Positions 41,203 to 54,015 of a stretch of DNA of 64,000 nt are shown here, piece by piece. Positions within the stretch are counted from its first letter, which is position 1. The number at the start of each line of letters is the position of its first letter. Source of the stretch: Poecilobothrus nobilitatus. Lineage: Eukaryota > Arthropoda > Insecta > Diptera > Dolichopodidae. The translations under genes were made by a program, and so were the position numbers. The stretch lies in assembly GCA_947095535.1 (NCBI GenBank), contig OX352772.1, forward strand, positions 190,370,198 through 190,434,197, written 5' to 3'. A model generated the notes under the pieces. The model was not told the DNA's origin, made no database searches, and saw only the letters and a list, made by a program, of their open reading frames with translations.

Positions 41203-41949
41203 ATTATTTACAAAATCTTTTACTTAATTCTAAGTTTATATTTTATGATTTCTACTCTAAATATAAGTAAATTATATATTTAATTGCAATATTATTTTAT
41301 TTTAATAAATATAAACGGAGAAATAAATAAATCAAAATTTAGAATAATGCCTTCAATTTGAATTTTGTTATTTTGGTAAAGTTATACAGGCTAATGTTAT
41401 AGGCCTATGCAATTCTTAATCCAGCTTGCTAGGTAAAAACTATGAAATATGGTAAGAATGTAAATTTTAAAATGCTTCAAGGTAGTATTTGCAGTGACAT
41501 ATATATAAAACTATATTGAAATCGTTTTCAATTCCTATATATTTTTTATGTTATTATAAAGTTAACATGATAAAAACAATATATAATATTTTAAATATGT
41601 AAATTTAAAGTTTTGCAATACACATTTAACATTACTTATTGATAATTTCATGTAAGTTTTATATTATATTGTAACGTAAAATTGTAAAAACATTGTAAAT
41701 TTTACATTTTTAATATGTAAATTTAAAGTTTAACACTACACATTTTACATTGCTATTCGTATAATTTCAAAGATAAAAATATAACTTTTATATTGGTGAA
41801 GTACATTACATGTTTCAATGCAATTTTTACAAAAAAGGCGAATGACGCCGTTTTATAGTGAAAACGCTTTAATTTATCAATGTTTTGAATGATATCGCAT
41901 TGATTTTTAGCTAAGTGTGTATATGGAACCATAAAGAAACTATGTATAT
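41203..41949. other. non-coding AT-rich region with a ~125-bp repeat
   Basis: No gene. Two related segments (about 41588-41660 and 41713-41790) share AATATGTAAATTTAAAGTTT, then ACACATTTWACATT and ATAATTTCA. They are probably an unrecognised non-autonomous element or duplicated flank. Confidence 0.4.
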
Positions 41950-42053
41950 AGTTTTATAAAAATAAAACTCTGTGTTTTATGGTTCAGTTGTTCTTACAAA
42001 CTAAATTTTTTATTACTTATTTTTTATTATTACTTATTTCTAATTAACAAATA

Positions 42054-44226
42054 GCGTAGTCGGTATAATTATTGACACCCATGATTTTTGATATAGTTAT
42101 TGACATCCAGATTTATTTAGGCGTTTCCTAAGTTACTGTATTAAAATCATTTAAAAAAATTATTTTTTTTTAAATAATTGACATTTTAAACATATTTTCA
42201 TTTTAAAATGTTTGCGCTTAAAAAATCAGTTGAGTAATAAATTTAAATGAGCGTGTACGGGTTTTTTTTTGTTCGAGTTTCCGCTAAATTCTATCAAAAT
42301 TTGTTAAGGAATTGTTTCAAGTAAGTACGATTAAATACATGTTTTGAGTATAAAATATATATTTTTATGGGCTATTTAAATAATATAAATATTATACTAG
42401 ATATTTATATAAATAAAATAATTTTTTTTTTATATAATTAGTAAAAAATCACGGTGTCAATAATTGTATGCCATTATTCCGCTTATTCTATTATTGACAC
42501 CGTGGTATCAATAATTGTTTCTATGGAAGTACAATAATTGACACTGTGTCAATAATTGTATATATCGATGGTGTCAATAAATGTGGGTATATTAAATCTT
42601 TCATAAAAATATATCTTAAAATTAAATTAATTTTAAATACGCTTTTTAACAAAAAAAATAAAAATTTTGTTAATACTTTAGCTGCTAAAATGCCAAGAAA
42701 AAATTTAAAATATGATGAAGAACAACTCCAAAAAGCCCTCACTGAAATAAAGAACGGCATGTCAAAAAAAAAAAGCGGCAAAGGTATATGGGATACATAG
42801 AGCAACATTAATCTTCCGACTTGGCCCTAAATTTATTAAGACTCGCCCAGGTCCCTCAACAGTTTTAACGGAAGATGAAGGGAACATCATTGAAAACTGG
42901 ATACTCACGTCGCAAAAAAAGGATTTTCGAAAAGAAAAGAAGATGTTTTAGACGCTGTAAAGGAGTTCCTAACGGATGCTCCAAGAGAACACCCCTTCGG
43001 AGAAAAGAATATTCTCGGAGATGGTTGGTATAAAGCTTTTTTCGGAGACATCCGAAGATAAGTTTTAGAACACCAGATCCTGTTACTTCGGCAAGTTCTA
43101 CAGTTGCAACTGATGATATAAGGTCATGGTTTGTTTGTATCGAAAAATTTTTAGTGGAAAATAATTGGTTGAACATTTTGGATGAAGCAGGCCGACGAAA
43201 CCAATTTTTTGTTATGTCCAAAAACCAAGGTTGTCCTCGCTGCGAAAGGGGCCAGAAATATATATGAAGTAGACCGAGGAGTAGCTAAGGCCAATTTAAC
43301 CGTGATGTTCTCTTTCTCAGTTTCTGGCAAAATGGTTCCTCCTATGGTAATTTATCCATATAAAAGAGTATCCGAAGAAATATGAAAATCTTTACCAAAA
43401 GCATGGGGCCTTGATGTTAGTGAAAATGGATGGATGACCAAAGAAATTTTCTACGAGTACATATCCAAAGTTTTTAATCCATATGTAATAAAGACAGGGG
43501 CACAATTTCCAATAATTTATTTTGTTGACGGTCATAGCACTCATCTTACATTGAATGTCAGTAAACTTTGCGATAAATTAGGAATTATTTGAATAGCTTT
43601 GTATCCCAATGCAACACAAATTCTTCAACCAGCCGATGTTGCTGCTTTTAAGCCGCTTAAAAACTGTTGAAATTCGCAAGTAAATCTAATTAAACAAATT
43701 AAAATAATTAGTATAAGGAAATAATAGTTATATAGCTATTTGAAGTATTAATTAAAAAAAATTTTAGTTGTGTTATTTTAATTTTAATTTTACCATGAAG
43801 GCTTTACTGGAGAATTGTGATTTTTATTTTTAACTTAATTTTTAATTTTTAATAAAAATAAATTTAAAAATAAATGAATTATTTTTAAAACATTGTTATA
43901 TTTAATACATTTAAAGCGTTGTTTTTATTTCAACCAAAAAAGATAATTATTTTATAAACATTGCATCAAAGTTTGAGTGTCAATAATTGTACAATTTGCA
44001 CGTGTCAATATTTGTACTCGGGGTGTCGGGGTGTCATTTTTTGAAAAAAGTTGTTTTTTGTATTTATTAAATTATAATAACTTAAAATAAGTAATTAATA
44101 CTAAAAGTTAAGTTCCTAAATATCATTTAATCTTATTAAAATTATTCTAAACACTTTGCTTTAATTAGTTATAATAACGCAAAATCAAATTTTTCTTAAG
44201 GGTGTCAATAACTGTATCGGCTACAC
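42054..44226 (+). mobile_element. pogo-like DNA transposon, complete ends
   Basis: TIRs pair GCGTAGTCGGTATAATTATT with GACACCC (42054-42080) and its inverted partner at 44200-44226, with about 4 mismatches. TA duplication is at 42052-42053 and 44227-44228. Subterminal zones (42440-42590 and 43975-44035) hold many copies of GTGTCAATAATTGTA in both orientations, likely transposase-binding sites. The single coding region is the broken transposase at 42690. Insertion into the LTR of errantivirus 3 makes it younger than that element. Confidence 0.88.
42690..43670 (+). pseudogene. pogo-group transposase (HTH_psq + DDE), broken
   Basis: ATG 42690 (MPRKNLKYDEEQLQKALTEI) starts a psq-type HTH. A frameshift in the A-run at 42768-42777 precedes the rest of the helix (YGIHRATLIFRLGPK in another frame). 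DDE landmarks: ADETNF (43187-43204), FSVSGKMVPPMVIYP, second Asp in YFVDGHSTHLTL (43519-43555), and LQPADVAAFKPLK (43626-43664) before the third acidic position. Stops lie at about 43062, 43383 and 43590, and the C-terminal part is missing. The element is non-autonomous as found. Confidence 0.8.
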
Positions 44227-44585
44227 TAGTTTAAACAAGAGAGAAAATGCGCTGCGTAAACAATCTGCATGTTGGCATTTCATTACAACGTGATACATGC
44301 CAGTATAAACACATAAAATATAAAACAACTGGATTAGAATCATACGATTATAATCGAGTTGTTTATTTCATATTCGCGTCTATGAAATTTGATAGTTAAA
44401 AAAATAATTTACTTTGTTAATAAAATGTACAGATTGTACATGAAAGTACAGTTACAATTTAATAGGAATTATCTAATATGCAGTTTTAATAAAGTACAGT
44501 TGCAATTTAATAGGAATTATCTAATATGCAGTTTGCTTATATCACATCTCCATCCCCAAGAAATTTTGGTCTCCAAAATTTAAAT

Positions 44586-45897
44586 TTAAAAAGGACTTGT
44601 TTCCAGGTTCTTTGATTTTACATTTATTTGGTTTATTTTAACATTCTTTGACTTTTTACAAAAGTAACATATTATAACAATTGAAATTATTATTATGATT
44701 AAAATTTTAGTTGGCAATAGAATACTGTAGTTAACAATTGACTTATATTCTAGGTATTCAATGGTTTTAACATTTTTAATTTGATTTAAGTGAATATTTT
44801 CTAAAGTAAAATTTTTTACAATTTTTATTAAATTTAACTCATTTTCTATTGGTATAATAGGTATATCTTTATACTTTTTGATTTTATTAGAAAATTGATT
44901 ATTTTCTATATTCAATTTACAATTACTATATTTAATTAGATTATTTCCTTTAATAGTTATTTCTTGATATATACAATTTTGTACAATTTTTATTTTATTT
45001 GAATTTAAAATTACAATTATTTCATCATTAATTTGTGTTACAGATTTTAAATTATTTATTTTATAATTACATGTATTATTTTCTTTTAATAAATTTTTTA
45101 TACAATTATTTTTGGGATATTCTAAGTTTTTCTTCAACAAACATTTTTCATTATTTTATTTAAAGATTTTATCTTTTCTATAGGCACATCTAATTGTTCG
45201 TGGTTTTCGTTTGGAAATGGTATTATTAAAGCGTTAGAATAACTTTCGGTGGTAAAGTTTGGAAGAAATAGAACAATTATTATAAGGCCGTCATTAAACA
45301 AAACACTACTTTTTATGTAAGGCATGCCGTCGATGGTTAGATTATAGCTTTGAATTTCGTCATCCGTAAGTATGTCGTGTGCGAGAACTTCTAAGCGGCT
45401 TAATAGAATAATATCTTTAATTTGGAGAAGATGGTTGTTAACTGAAGTTATTTGTGTGAACAGTTGAAGTATGCAGGAAGGTTGTGATATTTATAACAAT
45501 TAATAAAATTTGTGGCGGCTATTGTGTGGATATTTTTGTCGAAATTTTTGTTAATAATTATCTGGTCGTTGATTGTGTTTATCATTTGTCGACTATTTAA
45601 GTTTAAGTGTTGCAATTGGTTGAAAATTTGTTCTGAGTCTTCAATGTCCATTGTGCCTGTCAAAAATTTCATTGTTGCACCTAGGGCGTTGACAAGCCCG
45701 CGTCTGTGCCTTATTTTTCCAGTAAGTTTAGGTACTAAGGAATTTAAAGTGCGTTGTAAGGTTGACAGTTCTGTCGTTAAAATTTTATATTCTGTGGTTG
45801 TTGTATTTAAATTAAGCAAATTGAAATTGTTATGTAATTGTTTTATTATTTCTTGGTACTCCGTAATGTTCGCGATATGTAGAGTTTTCGTATAATT
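44586..45897 (-). pseudogene. env: errantivirus 3 envelope (env), broken
   Basis: Read from 45897 down. The N-terminal part has a furin-type RHRRG site followed by LVNALGATMKFLTGTMD (about 45720-45650), the same layout as errantivirus 1 env. Frame breaks lie near 45448, 45326 and 45135. The C-terminal part (45140-44586) carries cysteines, a transmembrane stretch ILLPTKILIIIIISIVIICY (about 44730-44665) and a short lysine-rich tail ending at TAA 44586. The purine-rich CTTGGGGATGGAGATG on the minus strand next to the 3' LTR is its probable polypurine tract. Confidence 0.8.
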
Positions 45898-46176
45898 TTC
45901 GTTATAAATGTTCTTCCAATTTTATGATGGCAAACCCATTTTCATCATTAAGTTGGCTTATTTGTATAGATTGAAGGAATACTGGAGAAATGAAGAGGAA
46001 AATTAATAGTAATTCCATTTCCTAAAATACATAAGATTGGAAAGAAATTATTAGTTAACATTTTTATATTACTGAAATTTAAATTTTCTTTTACGTTGTT
46101 TTTTGCAATATTTTATTTTTCTATTATTACCTGTATCTACTATATGCCTGTTGTTTATTTTGAAATTTTTTAGAAT

Positions 46177-47426
46177 TTAGAAATATTTAGGCTTACATTT
46201 GGCAATGTCCCTATTGACAACAATATTGGTGTGTAAGTTTTCGTTTGATGTTTTATTTCTATTTAAATACGCTGATCTTTTTCTTTTTTCTTCATCAAAT
46301 TGTTCGGCTAAATTTTCAATTTCTTCTTTCGGAATGTTTTTATTTAGAAAATCGATTGGCTTTCGTTTAGTAGTAGAATGAATTGTTCTATTGTATGTCA
46401 TTATAATTTTGAAAATTTTATCGTCTAATTCATCAGTTTCGTTAGTTTTGTCAATTTCTAAAATTCTGATGTGTTCATTGAGTGTTCCGTGTAACTTTTC
46501 AACATCAGAGTTGCCCGTTTTGTTTCCAGCAGTAGTTTGATGGAACTCAATTTGGTTTTCTAAAAGAAATTGTTCTATTGCAATATGTATTATGCCCTTT
46601 TCATTATCTGTCATTATTTTTTTCATGTTGCCTAAATAAACTAACCTTTATTTTAGTGCCCTTAAAATGGAAATCCACTTCCTATCATTCAATTTATGAA
46701 TGGTAGCATGTTTGGAGAATTATCTATCATAGTCAGATACATAACATTCCTACGTGGAAACGAAATGTCCATGTGGACAATATCGTTGAATTGTTTTGGA
46801 GATTGCGTAATTTCGAATGGGAGTTGTGCAGGTCTCCTATCATGTTTGGCTAAGGTACAAACTTCGCAGTTATTCACAAATTTGTGTATACATAATTGCA
46901 AATTAGGATAATAATACAGCTCTTTAAGTTCGGAAAATATTTCGGAAATACTACGGTGGTTATTGCGAAGATGTTCATTTTTTATAATCTCTAGCATTTT
47001 ATTTTTATCCGTTATATATTGTAATTTTTTTGTGGACTTTAATATTTTCAAACGTTGGTTGTTGGCAAAATATTTAAGATAAAGATCTTGAAAGTTAAGA
47101 TAAATGTCAATATGGTCACTGTATACACATGTTAATCCTTTTTCAGGTAGGCAACGATTGATTTTTTCTAACAAGTTACTGTTTTCAGTAATGTACAGGA
47201 GATTTTGACATTTTTTATTCACAATTTTTGTAGTAAATTTATCATTCGTACTTGAAATTAGATAAATTTGATTTTTAAATAAATTAACAGATTTTTCTGT
47301 TATCCTAATGTGGGATGAATTGTCTTCGTTTGCGCTATGTATTGTAGCATCAGTAGACATGATTTCCTCATCATTGTTACTGTTCGCTGTATTGTGTGTC
47401 TCCACTTCGTTTAAAAATTGTAGCAT
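46177..47426 (-). pseudogene. errantivirus 3 integrase
   Basis: HHCC finger: HLRNNHRSISEIF with CEVCTLAKH (about 46970-46860). First core Asp is in VHMDISFPRRN (about 46775). The second lies near MTDNEKGII (46612), and the Glu region near SDVEKLHGTLNEHIR (46500). The tail has RKPIDFLNKN and KCKPKYF. A stop and frame change between 46689 and 46626 split the core. An in-frame TAA at 47445 separates it from RNase H, to which it would otherwise be joined. Confidence 0.85.
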
Positions 47427-47444
47427 CGATGGTTCGATTGAAAA

Positions 47445-48838
47445 TTAGTTGTTATCGTAAGTGTTGTTATTACTATAGGGGAGTCGACTTAAACCGTCTG
47501 CGATTTGATTGTCTTTCCCTTTAATGTAATTTATTTGAAAATTATATTCATTCAATTTGATCTTCCATCTTTGCAGCTTCATATTTGGTTCTTTAAGGTT
47601 ATTAAGCCACACAAGAGGTTTATGATCACTTTGAATTGTAAAATGTCTACCGTAAAGGTAAGTATGAAAATGTTTGGTAGCCCAAACGATAGCAAGAAGC
47701 TCTTTTTCTATAGAAGAATACCTTATTTCGTGGTTGTTTAATGTTCGAGAGGCATAGGCTACCGGGTGGTTATTTGGACTTAGTATCGCGCCTACTGCAA
47801 AGTTGGACGCGTCCGTTGTTAAAGTTAAATGTTTTGTAAAATCTGGATTCTTTAGAATGGGCTCGGTTGTTAGCGTTTTTAATTTTTTAAAAGCTTCTTT
47901 GTATTCTTTGTCATTTTTGTTAATTTTAGATTTTTTTTCAAGTAACGTATTAACGGATAGGCTATTTTGGAGTAGTCTTTTACGAATTTTCGGTAATAAC
48001 CAGTTATCCCTAGAAAAGATTTTATTTCTTTTTGCGAAGATGGATATTTTGGATGGTACTAATTTTTGATGGATCTGGTTTTATACCCCCTTGAGTAATT
48101 ACATGTCCCAAGAATTTACTAGATAGTTGAGCAAAATTACATTTATCAATTTGTATCGTTAAATTCGTTTCACGTAGCCTCTGTAAATTTTTTTTTATTG
48201 AAATTAAGTGTTCTTCAACGGAAGATGAGACGATTAAGATGTCGTCCAAATATACAATACATATTTTGTTGATGAATTCACTTAAAACGTGATTCATCAA
48301 CCTTTGAAAGGTGGACGGTGAGTTTTTCAACCCGAAAGGCATACGAGTGAACTCATAATGGCAACTTATAGTTGAAAATGCCGTTTTGCACCGGTGATCT
48401 GGGTGGACTTCGATCTGATGAAATCCTTTCGCCAGGTCTAGGGTGCTGAAATAACGGCAGTTTCCCAATTTTTCAAAGATATCTTCAATATTGGGCATTA
48501 GAAATTTGTCATCGATTGTGTTGTCATTAAGTCGACGATAATCGATAACGATCCTCAATTTTTGCTTGTTGGAGTTGTCCTTCTTTTTTGGGACAATCCA
48601 AATAGGTGCGTTGTATGGTAACATGCTATTAACGATTATATCTTGATATAATATTTCTTTAATCTGACGATCGACCTCATCTCTATGGATTTCAGGATAA
48701 CGATATCCTTTAGAATATACCGGTATGTCGTTTTTTGTTACTATCTTATGCTTAATTTCGTTGGTGAAAGTGAGTTTTTCATTCTCTTGATGGAAAACGT
48801 CTTTAAAAGTATTTAAAAGTGATTTCCAGTTAGTGCCT
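47445..48838 (-). pseudogene. errantivirus 3 pol: reverse transcriptase and RNase H
   Basis: RT open from about 48830 to 48022, with [43 protein letters not shown] and [10 protein letters not shown] (about 48265-48236). Frameshifts at about 48040 and near 47915 (A-runs) lead into an RNase H frame with no internal stop. That frame shows [14 protein letters not shown] (about 47822-47781), [27 protein letters not shown] and [13 protein letters not shown], to TAA 47445-47447. RNase H lacks an early ATG because it is an internal polyprotein segment. Protease is missing. Confidence 0.87.
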
Positions 48839-48977
48839 CTATAAGAAGTATAAAAGATTCCATTCTTTTTACAAAGGTAGTCAGGTCTCGTTGACTACCA
48901 TTAAAAGATGAAACTTGAGCGATGCACTTAATAATTAAGTTAAAGTTGGATATGTCACTTTCACTTTCGTTGAACAT
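48839..48977 (-). pseudogene. errantivirus 3 gag N-terminal scrap fused to pol
   Basis: ATG at 48977 (MFNESESDISNFNLIIKCIA) opens a frame with FNGSQRDLTTFVKRMESFIL, resembling the errantivirus gag start (compare FSGSDTYSLSSFISEVDTLL in errantivirus 1). After about 50 codons it runs directly into the region just before RT. This is the scar of a deletion that removed most of gag and all of protease. Confidence 0.6.
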
Positions 48978-50128
48978 TTTAAAGTAGCAAATTTATTAAG
49001 AAAAAAAATTTATATTTATTTCGTTAAAATGACGGTAGTGGACGGTAGTTTATTTATTTTTTTCTTGTAGATCAATTTTTTTTATTTAAAATTTAAAATG
49101 AAAAAATTATTTTTTTTTTTTTTTTGTTGAAATAATATTTGTTGAAATAATATTTAGTTACTTATTTATTTAATATTTAAGTAGAAAAATTAATTTTTTG
49201 TTAAAATTTAAAATAAGAAATTTATAAAATTTATAATTATTTGTTGAAATAAAATTTAGTTATTTATTTATTTAATATTTAAGTAGAAAAATTTATTTTT
49301 GTTAAAATTTAAAATAAGAAATTTATAAAATTTATAATTATTTGTTGAAATAAAATTTAGTTATTTATTTATTTAATATTTAAGTAGAAAAATTTATTTT
49401 TAAAATTTGAAAAAGAAATTTAATTTAAAATTTAAATTTTAAAATAAGTTTTGAAAATAAAACCCAATGATTTATTTTAACACTAACTTAATTATTTAAA
49501 TTACTTTACTTGTTATATTGGTGATGATGATGGTGTTGTAAAGGTGAGTTGGTGTATCCGGACTGGAATATTACTTTTTACTTTTATTTATAATTTGATG
49601 AGTTGATGCGTTTGTAGCAGCAATGGTTGTTGATGATCGATTTGAAGCGCTATTAAAACGTACTGATGTTGTGTTAGCTTTTGTTTTATTTTTCTCAATA
49701 AAAAAATTTTTTTATTATAGTTTTTTTTCTAGTTTCTTTTTAATTTTAAATTTTTTATTTACTAGATATTTTGGTTATGGCATTTCTTATTCAAAGTTTT
49801 TCCTTATTAGTTTTTTTTGTATAATAATTTGACTGTGCACTTAAAAATTTTAAAGAAATTATTTAAACAAATTCTTATTTACTAGATATTTTAGTTATGG
49901 CATTTCTTATTCAAAGTTTTTCGTTATTAGTTTTTTTGTATAATAATTTGACTGTGTACTTAAAAATTTTAAACAAATTATTTAAACAAATTCACCTACA
50001 CAAAATTAAATGTTATTTTAATTTTTTTTCTTAAAAAAATAAAAAACAATTTACAATAATTTAAATTTTATTTAATTTTTTTTCTTAAAAAAAATAAAAA
50101 ACAATTTACAGTATTTTAAAGTATCTTC
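48978..50128 (-). repeat. errantivirus 3 leader with three tandem-repeat blocks
   Basis: No gene. Block 1 (about 49130-49400) has ~3 units of ~109 bp containing TTGTTGAAATAAAATTTAGT and TATTTAAGTAGAAAAATTTA. Block 2 (about 49757-49993) has two ~120-bp units with ACTAGATATTTTRGTTATGG and ATTTCTTATTCAAAGTTTTT. Block 3 (about 50010-50115) has two ~52-bp units with TTTTTTTTCTTAAAAAAATA and AAAAACAATTTACA. All lie between primer site and gag. Confidence 0.8.
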
Positions 50129-50141
50129 ACCGACTGCGCCA
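50129..50141 (-). promoter_or_regulatory. primer binding site, tRNA-Ser (minus strand)
   Basis: Reads TGGCGCAGTCGGT on the minus strand directly after the 5' LTR, sharing 13 bases with the sites of errantiviruses 1 and 2 before diverging. Confidence 0.7.
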
Positions 50142-50573
50142 GTTTTATAAAAATAAAACTCTGTGTTTTATGGTTGAGTTGTTCTTACAAACTAACGTTT
50201 TTATAACTTATTTTTTATTATTACTTATTTCTAATTAACATTAATTAATTTAATAACAAGAGAGGAAATGCGCTGCGTAAGCAATCTGCATGTTGGCATT
50301 TCATTACAACGTGATACATGCCAGTATAAACACATAAATATACAACAACTGGATTAAAATCATACGATTATAATCGAGTTGTTTGTTTCATATTCGCGTC
50401 TATGAAATTTGATAGTTAAAAAAATAATTTTCTGAGTTAATAAAATGTACAGATTGTACATGAACAAAATAATAAAGTACAGTTACAATTTAATAGGAAT
50501 TATCTAATATGCAGTTTTAATAAAGTACAGTTGCAATTTAATAGGAATTATCCAATATGCAGTTTGCTTATAT
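50141..50573 (-). repeat. 5' LTR of errantivirus 3
   Basis: 433 bp from AGTTTTATAAAAATAAAACT to GCTTATAT on the plus strand. It matches the left LTR on both sides of the inserted transposon. It contains two ~45-bp repeats, AAAGTACAGTTRCAATTTAA with TAGGAATTAT (50474-50512 and 50521-50552), also seen in the other LTR. Confidence 0.85.
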
Positions 50574-52397
50574 AACAATATACATAGAGTATTTATCCAG
50601 TACAAAGCTTTTTAGTCAATTTTTTGTATCTCACATCCACTCAAAAATTATTTCTCAATTTGTAATTACTTATAAATTGAGCAAAAATCAATTTAAGCTC
50701 ATAAAAAAAAAATGTTTGTTTTTAACTCAATTTTTGAGTATTATATGTATGTTAATATTCAATATTTCAATTTAGCTTTCACAAAAAAAAAGTTTTCTAA
50801 ATAAAATAATTCCAATATACATACAATGTATTTGTTTTACTTTGCTTTGCTTTGCATTGCATCGTATGGATATATACAATATACATATAGCTATGTACAT
50901 GTTTTTATTTATTATTATACAACATCATATTATAGAGATTGGGAATGTTTATCAATAAGATCTTTTGCTTTTTTTTAATGCTAGAGTGTTTTTGTATGTA
51001 TATAGTGCATTTGCATGCATATAATATACTTCATATATATATTATATATGATATAGATCTTATTTTTGCCTGACTTTATATATGATTTTTAATAAAGGCA
51101 CGATTTATATTTTTGTAATATATGTATGTATATATGTATTTAAATTACAATTGTTTATTCAAGAAAAGTTTTAAAATTAAACCTAATTTTTATTAATTAA
51201 TAATTATTTTGATATGTACATATACCTACGTATTATAGTTTTTAAAGATCATATTAAGTATGTTTCAAAAAATAATATGTTTTCTATTAAAATTAAATAC
51301 AGTACACTTCATCAATAAAATCACTTTATAACAAATAGTTAGCTTCTGGAAGTTCTTTGTCCAGATTTTCTTTAAACTTGATTTGATTGATTTTAAGAAA
51401 TTTTTTATTGATGTTAAAAAAATTTGGTCATTGTATTAAATCATGTTAAATGCTTAAAAGTTTTTAAAAATTTTTTATCTGGTTTTCATAAAGTCTTATT
51501 TCAAAAAATGATTTTATTGAAATAGGTATACCTATAAATGGTATATTAAATTTTTGGTAAAATTGAGAAAGTAGCCCGACACCCATCACCCGAGCCGATA
51601 CCACACTTGATTGTGGGCGCCCGCAGTAGCCCGATACCACATCCGATTGTATTTCAATTTTTCATAACAATTGGGCGCGGTTGCTATTCTAAACCGTTGC
51701 CGTCAATTTGAATTTAATTTTAGTAATTAAGTAAAATTTAGGGCAAAAATTTAGAATAGGTAAGTGTACTTACATTTGTACATACATATATTGTTAGATT
51801 GTTTTGTAAATTTGCACAATCAAAATTCACTTAAAATAATGAATTTCTGTGGGGGTAGCGATTGGCTACGGAGGCTTTAAGGTGTTTTGAAAATTGTGCA
51901 TACACGATTAAATAACGGTAAATATCTCAAATATATATATATATTTGTAAATGCGAGATTCTGAGATAGGAGGGATTTTGGAGTTGGTTTAAAAATCAAT
52001 GTTTTAAAATTTGTTTTAAAATTTTGAAATCTGATGATATTTTATTACTCGTTTCGGACATATTGTAATATAATATAAAATTTCTAACTCCTAGGATCAA
52101 AGAAAGAATTTTAATGTTTAATTTAGTTTTTATCAAAGATATACATATGTACATAAATAATTATTTTTCAACAAAAACAAATAATAATGAAATAAAAAAG
52201 TATTTTTATTTAAAATTATATTATTAAAATATTTCAGAGATTCTTTGTCCAGAAAGTGAATTTTATTGTCCGTAAACTGAATTTTAGTGTCTGAAAACTA
52301 AAGAAAACGAATACTTTTTTATTTATTTTTCAATTTTATCTTATTTTTATTCAAATATTTTAAAATAAAATAATTTATATTTAGAATATTCCAAATT
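50574..52397. other. non-coding AT-rich region
   Basis: No gene recognised. It has TACATA/TATGTA microsatellite runs (50815-51240) and an unusual GC-richer patch at 51570-51720 (GTAGCCCGACACCCATCACC, repeated later as GTAGCCCGATACCAC). The rest is simple AT-rich sequence. Confidence 0.5.
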
Positions 52398-54015
52398 AAC
52401 AAGAAACGAGAAAGAATACAGTAGCCTTTGTCAGCTCTTAGATACCCGTAAGAACCGTTAGTATGTTCACAGCCTGCCACTCTTACAATATTATTTTTTT
52501 AATATTTTAGTGTTTTAAAATAATTTCGATGAATTTTATAATTTCTAGAACTATGGGTTGTACATATATTCGAACTATATGTTTATATATATATTCTTCA
52601 AAAGCAGATTCCAATCTTCCACATAACGGTTATCAATCCAAAACTTCTTCAAATATTCTATAGTACCATTTAATACTAAGCGGTAAATGTATATTAAATT
52701 TACTTAGTACAAAATAGTAAATATAATTTTAAATATTAATGCGCACATTTATATTGTTATAAGTATATTGCCATACATTGCAATATTTCTTTAAAAATAT
52801 TTCCATTCATAGAATAATTTCTTATAAGTACAATAAAATACATATATGTATGTAAATACGGCGCTATATAATATATATCTATACTCTTATCATTCATTTA
52901 ACAGTGACATATACGATATGTAAATCAACTTGTTATTATATAAGTAGGTATGTATATCAATATAATATAAATAAAAATTCTTCAAGCAACCATTATGTTC
53001 TTTATTTATTTACATTTGTTTGTACTACACATTATATCCTCAACAATTTCAAATTATCGAGTAAAACAAAATGCAAAAAATAAATTAAAGAAATTTGTTA
53101 GAAAATTTGAAAAAATCATGTAACACTTTCTTCAAATATAAAGTAACCCTATATTATTAAAAAAAGTTGTTAACAAAAATAAGAGTATAATGTTGAAGCT
53201 TTAATTTTTGTGTATTACTTCAAAAAAATTTTAAAAGGTGTTCAAGTTACAGGTGTTTCAAAATAGGAAATTTTCAGTTTTTGACCCCTTACAGCTCCTA
53301 AACGGGGGGTGATACAAATTTCTGAAATGACTCATACTTATTTTCAAAGATCTAACTTCTGTCAAAACTTCAAGTTTCCAACTTAAACCGTTTAGAAGAT
53401 AGAAGGGTTGAAGGATTTTGTAAAATTTGAGTTTCGCATAACGGTAAATTAAGACACCGTATGCCACAAGTATATATTTATGGTATATAACTTTTAAAGC
53501 TAATAAAAGCAGTAATCGTTTGGTGTTTTCAAAATGAAGATATGATACCTTATACAACTTGTGCTATAACAATTTAAATATAGATCTTTTTTGAACCTTT
53601 GGAGAGCTGTAGCTCCGTAACGGGTAGGGCTACAAAAAAAAGTTATTAAAAATAAAATTAATATTTTTATAAGATCTATCAGCAGTTAAAATTTCATAGC
53701 TCTATTACAAAAAAAATGTGGGGATCCAAAAGTTTGGTGTTCGAGAGCTACCCGAAGTTTTGGTCGGAACTCAAAAAAATAGGGAACCTACAAATTGCTC
53801 CCAGAATATTTTGTGTAAATTTCAAGATTCTAGCTTTTTTAGTTTTTGAGTTAGCGTGCTGACGGACGGACGGACTGACGGACATGGCTCAATCGACTTG
53901 GAATTTTTTCCTGATCCGATCCATACCTTTGAAGGTATATCTAACTCGCTTATTTCGAGGTGTTACAAACGGAGGAGTAATTTTATTATACCCGATACTT
54001 ATCGTACGGGTATAA
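52398..54015 (+). mobile_element. second DINE-1/INE-1-like element
   Basis: Starts AACAAGAAACGAGAAAGAAT followed by a TTAGATACCCGTAAGAACC block. It ends with GACGGACGGACGGACTGACG, CCTGATCCGATCC, CTAACTCGCTTATTTCGAGG, and the hairpin ATACCCGATACTTATCGTACGGGTAT at 53990-54015. Same layout as 8132-9526 but a different family, with no HindIII-palindrome repeats. Open frames inside are incidental. Confidence 0.7.

Larger units (their letters stand above)
41950..44542 (-). repeat. 3' LTR of errantivirus 3, interrupted
   Basis: LTR parts are 41950-42053 and 44227-44542; the 2.2 kb between is the pogo-like transposon. Comparison with 50141-50573 shows the insertion point in the AATTAACA...AACAAGAGAG stretch. 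Confidence 0.85.
41950..50573 (-). mobile_element. errantivirus 3 on minus strand, defective
   Basis: The 5' LTR lies at right (50141-50573) and the 3' LTR at left (41950-44542, split by a pogo-like transposon). A tRNA-Ser-like primer site adjoins the 5' LTR. Gene order on the minus strand: gag scrap, RT, RNase H, integrase, env. Most of gag and all of protease are deleted. Env and integrase differ clearly from errantivirus 1. Confidence 0.88.
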
